A DNA stretch of 64,000 nucleotides, from contig NZ_CP028092.1 in assembly GCF_005491705.1 (NCBI RefSeq), positions 1,054,001 to 1,118,000 of the forward strand, in the 5' to 3' direction. This stretch comes from Pontibacter sp. SGAir0037 (lineage in GTDB: Bacteria > Bacteroidota > Bacteroidia > Cytophagales > Hymenobacteraceae). Under the pieces are notes generated by a model. That model did not search any database, was not told the DNA's origin, and was given only the letters and a program-made list of their open reading frames with translations. The translations under genes were made by a program, and so were the position numbers. Shown piece by piece: positions 55,038 to 63,482 of this stretch. Numbering within the stretch: the first letter of the stretch is position 1; every line of letters begins with the position of its first letter.

Positions 55038-56771
55038 ATGAATCAGATGCTTCGATACCTGGATAAAGTAAGTAAAAAGCCTGCTCGCTCTGTTATTATA
55101 ACTTTTCTGCTTATATGGATGGCCGTTAATATCATCCAGGCCTCTTTTATGGAGCTTCATCCGGATGAAGCGTACTATTGGATTTATTCCAGGTTTCTGG
55201 ATTGGGGATACTTTGATCATCCGCCAATGGTGGCGCTAAGTATTTGGTTAGGCGATAGCATATTTCCCAATAAACTGGGTTTAAGGTTAATTACAATACT
55301 TACCACAACAGCCTCCGTTTATCTGTTATGGCTGCTGGTAAGCAGGTATGCGCAAAATGCAGTGCTTTTTATCCTGCTGTTCTGCTCTTTTCTGCTGTTT
55401 CATGTGTATGGCTTTATCACCACACCGGATTCGCCACTGCTCCTGTTTAGTATCTTGTTTTTTTACCTCTATGCACGTTATGCGCGGCAGGATTCTATTA
55501 AATTAGCCTTGTGCCTTTCGGTTGTTATCGCTTTGCTGCTTTACAGCAAATACCATGGCATTTTGCTTCTGCTTTTTACTATACTATCTAACAGCAAACT
55601 CCTGAAGCGACCTTCATTCTGGCTTATCGTAGTTGTATCTGTGTTGCTGTACATCCCGCACATCTGGTGGCAGGTTAGCCACGATTATCCTTCGGTGCAG
55701 TACCACCTCTTCGACAGATCGGCTAGACCATACCGGATCAATTTTACACTAGATTTTATTGTAGGGCAGATACTTATTGCAGGTCCGCTGGTAGGTTGGT
55801 TTTTATACTGGGCTGCTGCTAAAACAAAGGCTGATGACTATTTGCTAAAGGCATTGAAGTTCAATTTCGCAGGCATATTTATCTTCTTCTTGTTAAGTAC
55901 CCTTAAAGGCTCTATCGAAGCGCACTGGACGTTATTAGCCTTTCCCCCGGTGTTTGTGCTTGCTTACGTATATTTGAGTAGCAGAACTGTCCCAGGCTGG
56001 TTCCTGAAACTGGCCATAGCCAATATCCTGTTAATTGTAATTGCCCGGGTAGTGCTTCTAGTGCCAATTCCGTTTTTGAAAGACTTAAAGCCCCTGAGAG
56101 GGTATTTCGGGACAGAGGAATGGGCAAAGCAGGTGCACCGGCAGGCCGGGAACCACTACGTGGTTTTTAACCAGGGCTTTCAGGAACCCTCCAACTATAA
56201 CTTTTATAACAGAACCGTTAAAAGTCTGGGCTATACATCGCGCTATTACAGGAGAAACCAATTTGATTACTGGCCTGTAGAAGACAGCCTGAGAAATAAA
56301 GATGTGTATTTTGTGATGCCACATTCTCATGGAGCTGATGTTGCTCAGGATAGTTTTCCGACAGCAAAAGGCACCCATTATGGCCGTTTGCTGCAAAATG
56401 TCAGGTTGTACCAGAAAGTAGCTGTAGGAGTGGAACCCGTGGCTGCTGCCTGGAACCCGGCAGAGGAAAGAATTCTTACCTTGAGCATAAAAAATCCATA
56501 CCAGGAGGCAATAAACTTTAGCAACCAGGCTTCCGGTACATGGAAGTGTTACCTGGAGTATGGTTTTATGTTGAAAGGTGAAATTGTTGAAATAAATCTT
56601 TTAGAAAATGCCCTGGAAGGAGTGATAGTAGCTCCTCAGCAATCAGGACTGGTAAATGTGCGTGTAAAAGCTCCGGCTGAGCCAGGGGAGTATAAGCTGT
56701 TCTTTTCTATCAGAACGGACCCCTTTGCGGGCAACAGAAATAGCAAAATGATTAAAGTTAATGTTCAATAA
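55038..56771 (+). CDS. GT39-type (ArnT/PMT-like) membrane glycosyltransferase
   Basis: The 577-residue protein has about twelve hydrophobic helices and the PMT_2 N-terminal signature MELHPDEAYYWIYSRFLDWGYFDHPPMVAL, in which the Asp-Glu pair and the later His-Pro-Pro contact the lipid-linked sugar and metal. From about residue 370 a periplasmic region follows (YVVFNQGFQEPSNYNFY), ending in a beta-rich domain (EYKLFFSIRTDPF). It would transfer a sugar from an undecaprenyl or similar carrier to lipid, glycan or protein outside the inner membrane. The next gene starts essentially at its stop, so they are coupled; donor and acceptor are unknown. Confidence 0.88.
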   Translation: MNQMLRYLDKVSKKPARSVIITFLLIWMAVNIIQASFMELHPDEAYYWIYSRFLDWGYFDHPPMVALSIWLGDSIFPNKLGLRLITILTTTASVYLLWLLVSRYAQNAVLFILLFCSFLLFHVYGFITTPDSPLLLFSILFFYLYARYARQDSIKLALCLSVVIALLLYSKYHGILLLLFTILSNSKLLKRPSFWLIVVVSVLLYIPHIWWQVSHDYPSVQYHLFDRSARPYRINFTLDFIVGQILIAGPLVGWFLYWAAAKTKADDYLLKALKFNFAGIFIFFLLSTLKGSIEAHWTLLAFPPVFVLAYVYLSSRTVPGWFLKLAIANILLIVIARVVLLVPIPFLKDLKPLRGYFGTEEWAKQVHRQAGNHYVVFNQGFQEPSNYNFYNRTVKSLGYTSRYYRRNQFDYWPVEDSLRNKDVYFVMPHSHGADVAQDSFPTAKGTHYGRLLQNVRLYQKVAVGVEPVAAAWNPAEERILTLSIKNPYQEAINFSNQASGTWKCYLEYGFMLKGEIVEINLLENALEGVIVAPQQSGLVNVRVKAPAEPGEYKLFFSIRTDPFAGNRNSKMIKVNVQ

Positions 56772-57783
56772 AATGCGTTCCTTCCTTTTAGTTCTCTTCC
56801 TGATTGTGTCTTGTGCTATTACTGTTTCCGCACAACATTTTGAGTGGAATGCCAACCTGCATACCTTTGCTGATAACAGGGAGTATGCCAAGTCCGGCAG
56901 ATTTTCTCAAACTATTTTTGGGGCAAGATTCTCACCAGAAGTAGGTCTTCAGTTAAACAATGCGCACAGCATAAGAGCCGGTTTTAATGCCCTGTATGAA
57001 TTCGGCGGACATCGATTTCTTTCTGAAATTGATCCGGTGCTTTATTACCAGTATAAAGAGCACAACTTTGACTTTTATATGGGTGTATTCCCCCGTTTCG
57101 GGCTGTTAACTGATTACCCACGGGCAATTCTAAACGATACCTTACGCTATTTTAGGCCTAACACAGAAGGAATGCTGCTGAAGTATGAAAACGATCGCTT
57201 CAGGCAGACCATGTGGATTGACTGGACAAGCCGCCAGACAGACCTGGACAGGGAGACATTTTTATTTGGTTTCTCCGGACACTATAAAGCAGGTGCATTT
57301 TTCCTGAGCCATCATGCCATGATGTTTCATAATGCCGGTCCCGGAATCCCCATTCCGGGAGATAATGTGCAGGATAATGGCGCTTTATCTGTGAAGGCGG
57401 GTTTCGACTGGAGCAACCATACGATGTTTGACTCTTTAACTGTAAACGTTGGCGGCCTGATGTCTTTTGAAAGAACAAGAAACGTGACGGGATGGGTAGT
57501 GCCTAAAGGAATGCTGATTGAGTTCCATGCAGAACGCTTTCGAATCGGAATTACAAACTCGCTTTATATAGGAGAGGGGCACAACATCATGTATGGTGAC
57601 AGATTTTATACAGCTAAAACCTACAACAGAACAGACCTTAGCTGGACTCCCATTTCTTTCAGAAATATAGAAGGAAGATTTACATTATCGCTTCATATGC
57701 TGGAGGGGGTAGTGGATAACCAGCAGGCTTTCAATTTAAGGTATAACATAGGCGGTAAAAAGCCGATAAGGAACCTGAACTGA
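56761..57783 (+). CDS. Outer-membrane beta-barrel-like protein, 340 residues
   Basis: The N-terminus is a signal peptide (MRSFLLVLFLIVSCAITVSA before QHFEW). The remainder is a chain of strands rich in Phe, Tyr, Arg and Gly (FSPEVGLQLNNAHSIRAGFNALYEF, FDFYMGVFPRFGLLTDYP, GFSGHYKAGAFFLSHHAMMF, FRIGITNSLYIG) ending near FNLRYNIGG, which fits a medium outer-membrane barrel. No family is recognised. The first ATG (56761) overlaps the GT39-type stop by 11 bases; the in-frame ATG at 56773 starts right after it, and either gives the same mature protein. Coupling suggests that the barrel works on or displays what the glycosyltransferase makes. Confidence 0.78.
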   Translation: MFNKMRSFLLVLFLIVSCAITVSAQHFEWNANLHTFADNREYAKSGRFSQTIFGARFSPEVGLQLNNAHSIRAGFNALYEFGGHRFLSEIDPVLYYQYKEHNFDFYMGVFPRFGLLTDYPRAILNDTLRYFRPNTEGMLLKYENDRFRQTMWIDWTSRQTDLDRETFLFGFSGHYKAGAFFLSHHAMMFHNAGPGIPIPGDNVQDNGALSVKAGFDWSNHTMFDSLTVNVGGLMSFERTRNVTGWVVPKGMLIEFHAERFRIGITNSLYIGEGHNIMYGDRFYTAKTYNRTDLSWTPISFRNIEGRFTLSLHMLEGVVDNQQAFNLRYNIGGKKPIRNLN

Positions 57784-57995
57784 CTAATTGCTACCTTGCC
57801 ATAGCTCTATTGGAAATTTTATAGCTACAGTTTGTCAGGCAGAACCAACATCACCATTTCTTTTGCGCAATGGTAAAATTTATAGCACCTTTTTAAGGTT
57901 GTGTCCGTATAACTCTGATTAAAGTTTAGTAGCAAATCTTAAACGCTTCTTATACTATAGGTACAAATATCCCTCGCACTTTATCAACTAAACCT

Positions 57996-58421
57996 ATGCT
58001 CTATACCGAGACTGATCATTTTACCATTCGTTACAGTGCGCCCTTAAGTATGGTTGAAATTGTTTGGCATGATTCAGTTGCTTCTGATCAGCTACAGGAG
58101 GGATTAAATGCAGTTTTAGAGGCTATACAGCATAAGAGCGCTCAGTTCTTTTTAGCAGACGCTCTGAAGCTTAATTTTCTGAAGCACGAAGACCAGGCCT
58201 GGATTAAAAATTATTTTCTTCCTGAACTGCACCGGCTGGACGTAACAAGGTTTGCAAGGATTACGGAGCCTAATGTTTTAAGCCTGGCTCTGGTAGAAAA
58301 TATCATTGACTATGTGCATCTGGAAAGGCATTTCAATTTTGAGATGCAGAGTTTTCATGAAAGAGATACTGCCCTGGAATGGTTATTCAGCGTTGTTCCG
58401 GTAGAAACAAAAGCCCTATAG
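57996..58421 (+). CDS. STAS/SpoIIAA-like protein, 141 residues
   Basis: A soluble alpha/beta protein without signal peptide. The opening FTIRYSAPLSMVEIVWHDSVASDQLQEGLNAVLEAIQHKSAQFFLADALKLN, the later WIKNYFLPEL and VTRFARITEPN resemble the short STAS-like (SpoIIAA-like, 'DUF' type) proteins common in Cytophagales. These often stand alone and have no assigned role; they may bind nucleotides or partner switches. It converges with the Opp-like permease operon at a distance of about 340 bases. Confidence 0.7.
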   Translation: MLYTETDHFTIRYSAPLSMVEIVWHDSVASDQLQEGLNAVLEAIQHKSAQFFLADALKLNFLKHEDQAWIKNYFLPELHRLDVTRFARITEPNVLSLALVENIIDYVHLERHFNFEMQSFHERDTALEWLFSVVPVETKAL

Positions 58422-58764
58422 GGGAACTACAGGGCTTATTGTTAATCTAAACACAAACAACCAATTAGATAGTAAGTCACACTATCTCCAATCATCGTGC
58501 GGGCCTAAGGCACGATTTTATTATAAGCACATCCGCATTATAAGGCATGCTTCAGAAGCCTTACCAGCTGATTTTCTTTTAATTGGATACAATAGTAGGA
58601 AATGTTCCTGGTAAAGCACAGGAAGATATTGTATTGAAAGTAACATGCCATATGATGCTGATTCCTGTAACTTAAGTAACCTTTTTCAGCTCAATACTCC
58701 CAATTGATGCTTTTAACGCCAAAATATAAATTTTTAAAAATAAGATATAGGCAAAAAGTAACAT
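58422..58764. other. 343-base convergent gap with hairpins
   Basis: Between the STAS-like gene and the end of the permease operon. Two structures are visible: an AGCCCT/AGGGCT stem at 58412-58438, a likely terminator for the STAS-like gene, and ATCGTGC/GCACGAT at 58494-58518 followed by TTTTATT, on the plus strand. The rest is A+T-rich. Importantly, no ATPase genes of the transporter lie here. Confidence 0.55.
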
Positions 58765-59856
58765 CTAGCCTTTCGTGTACCTGCCGTTTATTTCAAGCAG
58801 GTAGTTGCTGCAGGTATGAAGAGCAAGAACTGTAATAGTCAGAAACATTCCCGGAAAAAATACCAACCACCAGGCTGCAGTGTTGGAGCGAATGCCTGTA
58901 ATTATCCTGCCCCAGCTAGCTATATTTGCAGGCATGCCGATACCTAAAAACGATAAGGTTGACTCTAGAGCCATTAAACCTGCCGTACCAAAGATAAATG
59001 CCACTACAACTGGTGCCAGTATATTGGGTAGAGCGTGTTTCATAATCAATCTTCTATCGCTGACACCCAAACTGTGAGCGGCTTCAAAGAATGGTAAGTG
59101 TCGTACCCGTAGCATTTCGGCCCGGGCCAGTCTGGCTGTACTGGTCCAGCTGGTAAGTATAAGCAGAACAGACAGGTAAAAAAGAGAAGGAGGTAGAAAA
59201 GAGGCTACCAAGATGATAAGTATAAACCTGGGAACACTGGAGAAGAGCTCAATCAGGTGTAGTATAGCTTTATCTAAGGGAAAGTAAACCTTATGCTTTA
59301 AAAAGGGGGCCTGATTGAGTAATGGCAATAGTAATTTCCAGAGTAAAACGGTAAGAACCAAAAGGCATACGATGCAGCTAAGTGCTTTTTTTAGCGTTAA
59401 TGCCGCGCCAAGATTGACAGGAAGATACAGACAGAAATATAGCCAGCAGCATAGCCACAAAATGCAGATAAGCATTTTGCTTCTACTTAAGCGAGCACGA
59501 TTATCGCCGTAGTAACCGGCATAGGCTCCTAGCAGCAAACCCAAAAGCGAAGTAATAACCATTACAGGAATGCTGATCAGGAAAGCGGACCTCGCACCAA
59601 AAAGCAAGTTTACCAACACATCGCGCCCAATACCGTCAGTACCCAGCCAATGAACAGCTGTATCCGTTCCCCCGTTTTCCCGGCTGAAAGGAGAAGTAAA
59701 AAGATGTTCTAAGTCTAATTCGTTAGGTTGATAGGGAAGCGGGAGCCAGGGAAGCAGCAGTGTGACAATAAATACTATAGCAAGGTAAAGCACGCAAACT
59801 CTGAAGATGGCCTTATGCTTGAATAAATGGGCTATGTTACTGAAAACTGTTCTCAT
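58765..59856 (-). CDS. Peptide/nickel-type ABC transporter permease (DppC/OppC-like)
   Basis: The 363-residue membrane protein is longer than the usual ~300 of OppC because of an insert of about 60-70 residues after the second helix (YGDNRARLSRSKMLICILWLCC to LLNQAPFLKHKVYF), itself containing extra helices. The family EAA loop is FFEAAHSLGVSDRRLIMKHALPNILAPVVV, followed by ALESTLSFLGIGMPANIASWGRII. The N-terminus has LGTDGIGRDVLVNLLFGARSAFLISI, as in OppC/DppC. Its start overlaps the preceding permease gene by four bases (ATGA). It is the last gene of the operon; no OppD/OppF ATPase follows. Confidence 0.9.
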   Translation of the reverse strand: MRTVFSNIAHLFKHKAIFRVCVLYLAIVFIVTLLLPWLPLPYQPNELDLEHLFTSPFSRENGGTDTAVHWLGTDGIGRDVLVNLLFGARSAFLISIPVMVITSLLGLLLGAYAGYYGDNRARLSRSKMLICILWLCCWLYFCLYLPVNLGAALTLKKALSCIVCLLVLTVLLWKLLLPLLNQAPFLKHKVYFPLDKAILHLIELFSSVPRFILIILVASFLPPSLFYLSVLLILTSWTSTARLARAEMLRVRHLPFFEAAHSLGVSDRRLIMKHALPNILAPVVVAFIFGTAGLMALESTLSFLGIGMPANIASWGRIITGIRSNTAAWWLVFFPGMFLTITVLALHTCSNYLLEINGRYTKG

Positions 59857-61244
59857 GAATTTTGAAAACGAATACGGGGATCAGCCAAAGTATAAAATAT
59901 ATCGGCAACAAAGTGAGCTACAACTTTAAGGACTGCCACCGCTAAAATAATGGCTACTATAACGGCATGATCTCTGGCTAAAACCGATTTTACCAGCAGT
60001 GTACCGATGCCTGGTATGGCAAAAATTGTTTCAATGATAACAGCTCCTGCAAACAAAGCCGGTATAAAATCGGCCAATAAGGTTATGATAGGTAATAAGG
60101 CGTTCCGCAGTATGTGTTGCCTGATTACCTGACGCTTATCAAGGCCTTTGGCTCGGGCAGTTCTGGCATAATCACTCTGTGCACTATCGGCCAAAGCCCT
60201 GTAAAACTGGTTAACCAGGTAAGGTAAATTTGCTAATACCAAGCAGCAGACAGGAAGCACCATGTAAGGCATCTGATACAGGAGGTTTGCTATACCCATT
60301 TCTGTTTCAGAACCCGAATAATAGCCTAAACCATAAACCGGGAATACCTGAAGAAAGGATGGACTGGCAAACAGGACCAGCAGTACCAGCGCCAGCACAA
60401 AAGTAGGTATACTGTTTATAAGAATCAAAACCGTAGATAAATAGCGGTGAAGTGTTCCCCGCTCTTGCCGCAACATTAGTATGCTTAGCTTCAGTGCTGC
60501 AAAAGCTGCTATAACCATACTGAGCAGCACAATAAAAAAAGTATTGCTTGTATAGTTACTTAAGACTTCGAGCACAGGTCGCCCATCCCGTTCAGATACA
60601 CCAAAATCCCCCTTTAAAAGTTGCTTAAACCAGTTATGGTACTGGTTGCCGGTTCCATGCCAGGTAATGTGGGGTAACAGGTAGGCTAATTCAGCCTGAT
60701 TTAACATAAGTAAATGCAGGCTGGACCGGAGTTCTTTTACAGCAGTTAAAGTGCATGGAGAAGAGGCCTTTATCTCTACATTCTTAAGTGCAGGGGTGAT
60801 GTTAGCTGACTTAACCTGCGTGTATAGCATCTCAAGATCAGGCTGGACCAATCTTCTTTCTTCTGGTGTCAGGCTTTTGTTGAGCATCTGGAGCTTCTGG
60901 TAGTAAGTTGCTACAGAAGGCCAATGCCCATAGTGCCAGGCAATTTTTTTTACCAGTTCCCTTTCTGCTTCAGGGTAAACCAAATGCAAGGTGTCCGGCT
61001 CTACCACTGATCTAACACTGAAATAGAAAAGAGGTTTGTCTTGTCCGGTTCTGGAAAGATATTGTCGGTAAGCTTTCAATCTGGCTTGCGTGGAGGAGGT
61101 GCCATATAAGCCTCCTTCTTCCTGCAAAATATACTCGGAGGCTGAATCTCCTGGTAAAAGCCTGCTAACAAAAAATACGCATGATGCCATTACCAGAAGT
61201 GCAGGTACAGACAGGAACAGCCTTTTGAGCAGGTATGGCAACAT
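59853..61244 (-). CDS. Peptide/nickel-type ABC transporter permease (DppB/OppB-like) with a large extracytoplasmic insert
   Basis: This 463-residue protein has the expected N-terminal helix (LLKRLFLSVPALLVMASCVFFV) and then about 170 residues of mostly soluble, helical sequence (to about 205) before the motif GDFGVSERDGRPVLEVLSNYTSNTFFIVLLSM that normally follows the first helix by some 70 residues. The EAA loop is DYARTARAKGLDKRQVIRQHILRNALLPIITLL. A typical OppB has 305-340 residues, so roughly 130 extra residues sit on the periplasmic side. It overlaps the OppC-like gene by four bases and follows the binding-protein gene by eight. The insert may dock the substrate-binding lipoprotein. Confidence 0.9.
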   Translation of the reverse strand: MLPYLLKRLFLSVPALLVMASCVFFVSRLLPGDSASEYILQEEGGLYGTSSTQARLKAYRQYLSRTGQDKPLFYFSVRSVVEPDTLHLVYPEAERELVKKIAWHYGHWPSVATYYQKLQMLNKSLTPEERRLVQPDLEMLYTQVKSANITPALKNVEIKASSPCTLTAVKELRSSLHLLMLNQAELAYLLPHITWHGTGNQYHNWFKQLLKGDFGVSERDGRPVLEVLSNYTSNTFFIVLLSMVIAAFAALKLSILMLRQERGTLHRYLSTVLILINSIPTFVLALVLLVLFASPSFLQVFPVYGLGYYSGSETEMGIANLLYQMPYMVLPVCCLVLANLPYLVNQFYRALADSAQSDYARTARAKGLDKRQVIRQHILRNALLPIITLLADFIPALFAGAVIIETIFAIPGIGTLLVKSVLARDHAVIVAIILAVAVLKVVAHFVADIFYTLADPRIRFQNS

Positions 61245-61252
61245 TATTGTTA

Positions 61253-62971
61253 CTATTTTAAAATAAAGGCACCAACATCATAATTAGGTTTAAGTCCAGA
61301 AACTTTGGTATTGCCAAACCTTTTATGAATAGCTAATTTATCTTTTTGATAGTAGAGCGGAAGAAAAGCAGCTTCGTCATGAATGATCTCCTGCAAGCGT
61401 TTTAGCTGCTTACTCTTGTTTTCTGTGTCTTCGGTAGCAAGTATCGCATCTAACAGGTAATCACTTTCAGGAGTGCCAAAACCAGTATAATTAGCACCTC
61501 CCACTTCTGCATAGGAGGTATGCAGAAGTGGCTTAAAATTAAAGACAAAGGGATTTCCGTGCAAAGAGCGGAAAAACAGATCAAACTCATGCGATTTAAT
61601 TTTCTTGCTGACCATGCTGCTTTCCAAGGCCATTAAAGAAACCGGAATCCCTACCTGTGAGGCCGCTTGTTGAAAAATAAGGGCGGTGTTTTCAAATACT
61701 GTATTACCCGCTCTATAAATTATTTCGATGGTAAGCTGCTGCTTTTGCCCGTTAATATTCTGATACCAGCCTTGGCTTTCTTTTATCCATCCAGCCGCTT
61801 TCAGCAGATCAATGGCATGTTCTTTATCGAACGTATAGGGTTTTATTCCGGTGTGGTAAAACTCTTTGGCAGAAGGAGGAACAGGCCCTATTGTTTTGGT
61901 AGCATAGTTTTGATGCGTCACCTTTATAAAATTATCTACATCCATCAACCAGGCAATGGCCTGCCTGGTTCTTTTGTCAGAGAATTTAGATAATCTGCTG
62001 TTAAGTCCTGCATACACAAATTCGTAGGCATCTGGTGAATACAGGTTATAGTTCTGAGAAAAGTTTTGATCCTGCTTCAATTGATCGAATTCAGTGGCGG
62101 CAATATCACTTAGTACATCCAGTTGCTCATTTTTGAGAGCGAGTAAGGCGGTTGTATTTTCAGGAATAATTTGAAAATTAATTCTGGAGGGGTTAGCGGT
62201 AAGATAGGTGGAGGCTGAACCTGTGTTTTTCCCCCACCAATTATCTTTTCGTTTCAGAGTGATGTATTGGCCTGAACTCCAGGAATCGAGTTCATAACCG
62301 CCGCTACCTTTTAAAAGCTCTTTGTTTCGGGCGAAATCAGAGCCATTGAATCGTGTAGCAAATTCATTAAATTCAGTATTCTGCTCAAGTTGGGCCTTTC
62401 CAGAAACCAGATCGGCTATACTTACCTGTTGCATAAGCCCGTTCGGATCGAATACTTTGGCTGGTAATATAAAAAAGTCACCAGCCACTAATTCCATTTC
62501 AGGGCTAAAGCCCTCGCAAACAAAAGTAAATTTTCTTTCATTGGCAGGGTCTGCAATAAAATCAGTTATAAATTCCAACTGAGGTTTTAGCCTTCCATTA
62601 TTCAGGAGCGGCGCTTTAATTAATTTCAAAGTGAAAGCAACATCGCTTGCCAGAACAGGACTCCCATCGCTCCATTCCGCTTCCTCCCGAATTGTAAACG
62701 TGATATACGTCAGGCTGCCCCGACGTTCGATCACCGGATAAGACTCAGCTAAAACCGGCTTTAATTCATTATCTTCCAGATCAGCACCTAATAAGCTCTG
62801 ATACAGTAACTTAATGAGTTGTTCAGCTTGTATATTAGTATAGCTGACTGGGTTTAAATTTTCTGGGTCTGCAGAAATATGCACCCTTACTTCTTCTGGC
62901 TGGTTTTGATATTGGCCACAAGAGCTGAAAATTATAATGAATGAAAAAAAAAGTAAAATCTTATTCCACAT
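61253..62971 (-). CDS. Peptide-type ABC transporter substrate-binding lipoprotein (OppA/DppA family 5)
   Basis: Starting from the ATG at 62969-62971, the 572-residue protein has a lipoprotein signal (LLFFSFIIIFSSCGQ). Family-5 features follow: ISADPENLNPVSYTN, EEAEWSDGSPVLASDVAFTLKLI (the conserved W-DG-P block), SGQYITLKRKDNWWG, RQAIAWLMDVDNFIK, and AIDLLKAAGWIKESQGW. Such proteins capture oligopeptides, dipeptides or nickel. The longer frame uses TTG at 63001 and lengthens the region before the signal, so it is not preferred. It follows the 57-residue microprotein gene by 74 bases and the permease genes follow immediately. Ligand unknown. Confidence 0.9.
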   Translation of the reverse strand: MWNKILLFFSFIIIFSSCGQYQNQPEEVRVHISADPENLNPVSYTNIQAEQLIKLLYQSLLGADLEDNELKPVLAESYPVIERRGSLTYITFTIREEAEWSDGSPVLASDVAFTLKLIKAPLLNNGRLKPQLEFITDFIADPANERKFTFVCEGFSPEMELVAGDFFILPAKVFDPNGLMQQVSIADLVSGKAQLEQNTEFNEFATRFNGSDFARNKELLKGSGGYELDSWSSGQYITLKRKDNWWGKNTGSASTYLTANPSRINFQIIPENTTALLALKNEQLDVLSDIAATEFDQLKQDQNFSQNYNLYSPDAYEFVYAGLNSRLSKFSDKRTRQAIAWLMDVDNFIKVTHQNYATKTIGPVPPSAKEFYHTGIKPYTFDKEHAIDLLKAAGWIKESQGWYQNINGQKQQLTIEIIYRAGNTVFENTALIFQQAASQVGIPVSLMALESSMVSKKIKSHEFDLFFRSLHGNPFVFNFKPLLHTSYAEVGGANYTGFGTPESDYLLDAILATEDTENKSKQLKRLQEIIHDEAAFLPLYYQKDKLAIHKRFGNTKVSGLKPNYDVGAFILK

Positions 62972-63045
62972 ATTGCTCCAATATGATAATGATAGGAGCA
63001 ATATAGGGAAAAGGCATTACAGAGAAAATTATATTTGAATACTTC

Positions 63046-63219
63046 TTAGTCGTTATCGGCCCAAGTTGTTGATCCTCCAAAAGTTGAGATAGTGCTACTC
63101 TGAGAAGATGTGGTTGTTGTACTAGATTTAGTAGTTTCTACAGTTTTGTCTTTTGCATCTCCATTTCCTGATAGAAGAATAGCTAGGTTAAGTAGAACGG
63201 TTGTAACAATTGCTCCCAT
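63046..63219 (-). CDS. 57-residue Ser/Thr-rich microprotein heading the Opp-like operon
   Basis: No known family was recognised. ATG at 63217-63219 and TAA at 63046-63048 enclose a hydrophobic N-terminal segment (GAIVTTVLLNLAILLS, residues 2-17), a short charged stretch (GDAKDK), a region of residues 26-47 that is nearly all Ser and Thr, and a C-terminus FGGSTTWADND. The N-terminus could be a signal or a membrane anchor. The gene is the first of the minus-strand operon that continues into the binding lipoprotein and two permeases. Just upstream is a perfect 13-bp inverted repeat. It could be a secreted signalling peptide, a small transporter subunit or a precursor for a modified peptide. No modifying enzyme is visible. 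Confidence 0.6.
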   Translation of the reverse strand: MGAIVTTVLLNLAILLSGNGDAKDKTVETTKSSTTTTSSQSSTISTFGGSTTWADND

Positions 63220-63241
63220 GATAGTTGTTGTTTCTGTTATT

Positions 63242-63270
63242 GATTATACTACAAATATTGTAGTATAATC
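63242..63270. promoter_or_regulatory. Perfect 13-bp inverted repeat, operator candidate
   Basis: GATTATACTACAA and its exact complement flank a three-base centre. It lies 23 bases upstream of the microprotein ATG and 212 bases upstream of the divergent gene. No T-run adjoins on either strand, so a terminator is unlikely. On the minus strand its centre contains AATATTTG, one mismatch from the TAnnTTTG element, so a bound protein would cover the promoter. Confidence 0.65.
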
Positions 63271-63482
63271 AGCTCAAAAAAAGGAAGGTTTGATTTATAA
63301 AGTAACTATGATTTTATTTTAGATAAATATTCTTATTTTATAAATAATGATACAGTATCTTTTATTTATAAGGCGAAAAAATAGTATTGATAGTATTTAT
63401 TGTTCTATTTGTTAAATATTATTTTGATATTTATTGAAGAAAGTAACATTTAGGATAATAATATTAAAAATTAAATATTTAA

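Noticed and set aside
63046-63219. Microprotein as a graspetide or other RiPP precursor
   Set aside because: The Ser/Thr-plus-acid tail is suggestive, but no ATP-grasp, radical SAM or LanM-like gene is visible in the window. Kept only as an alternative.
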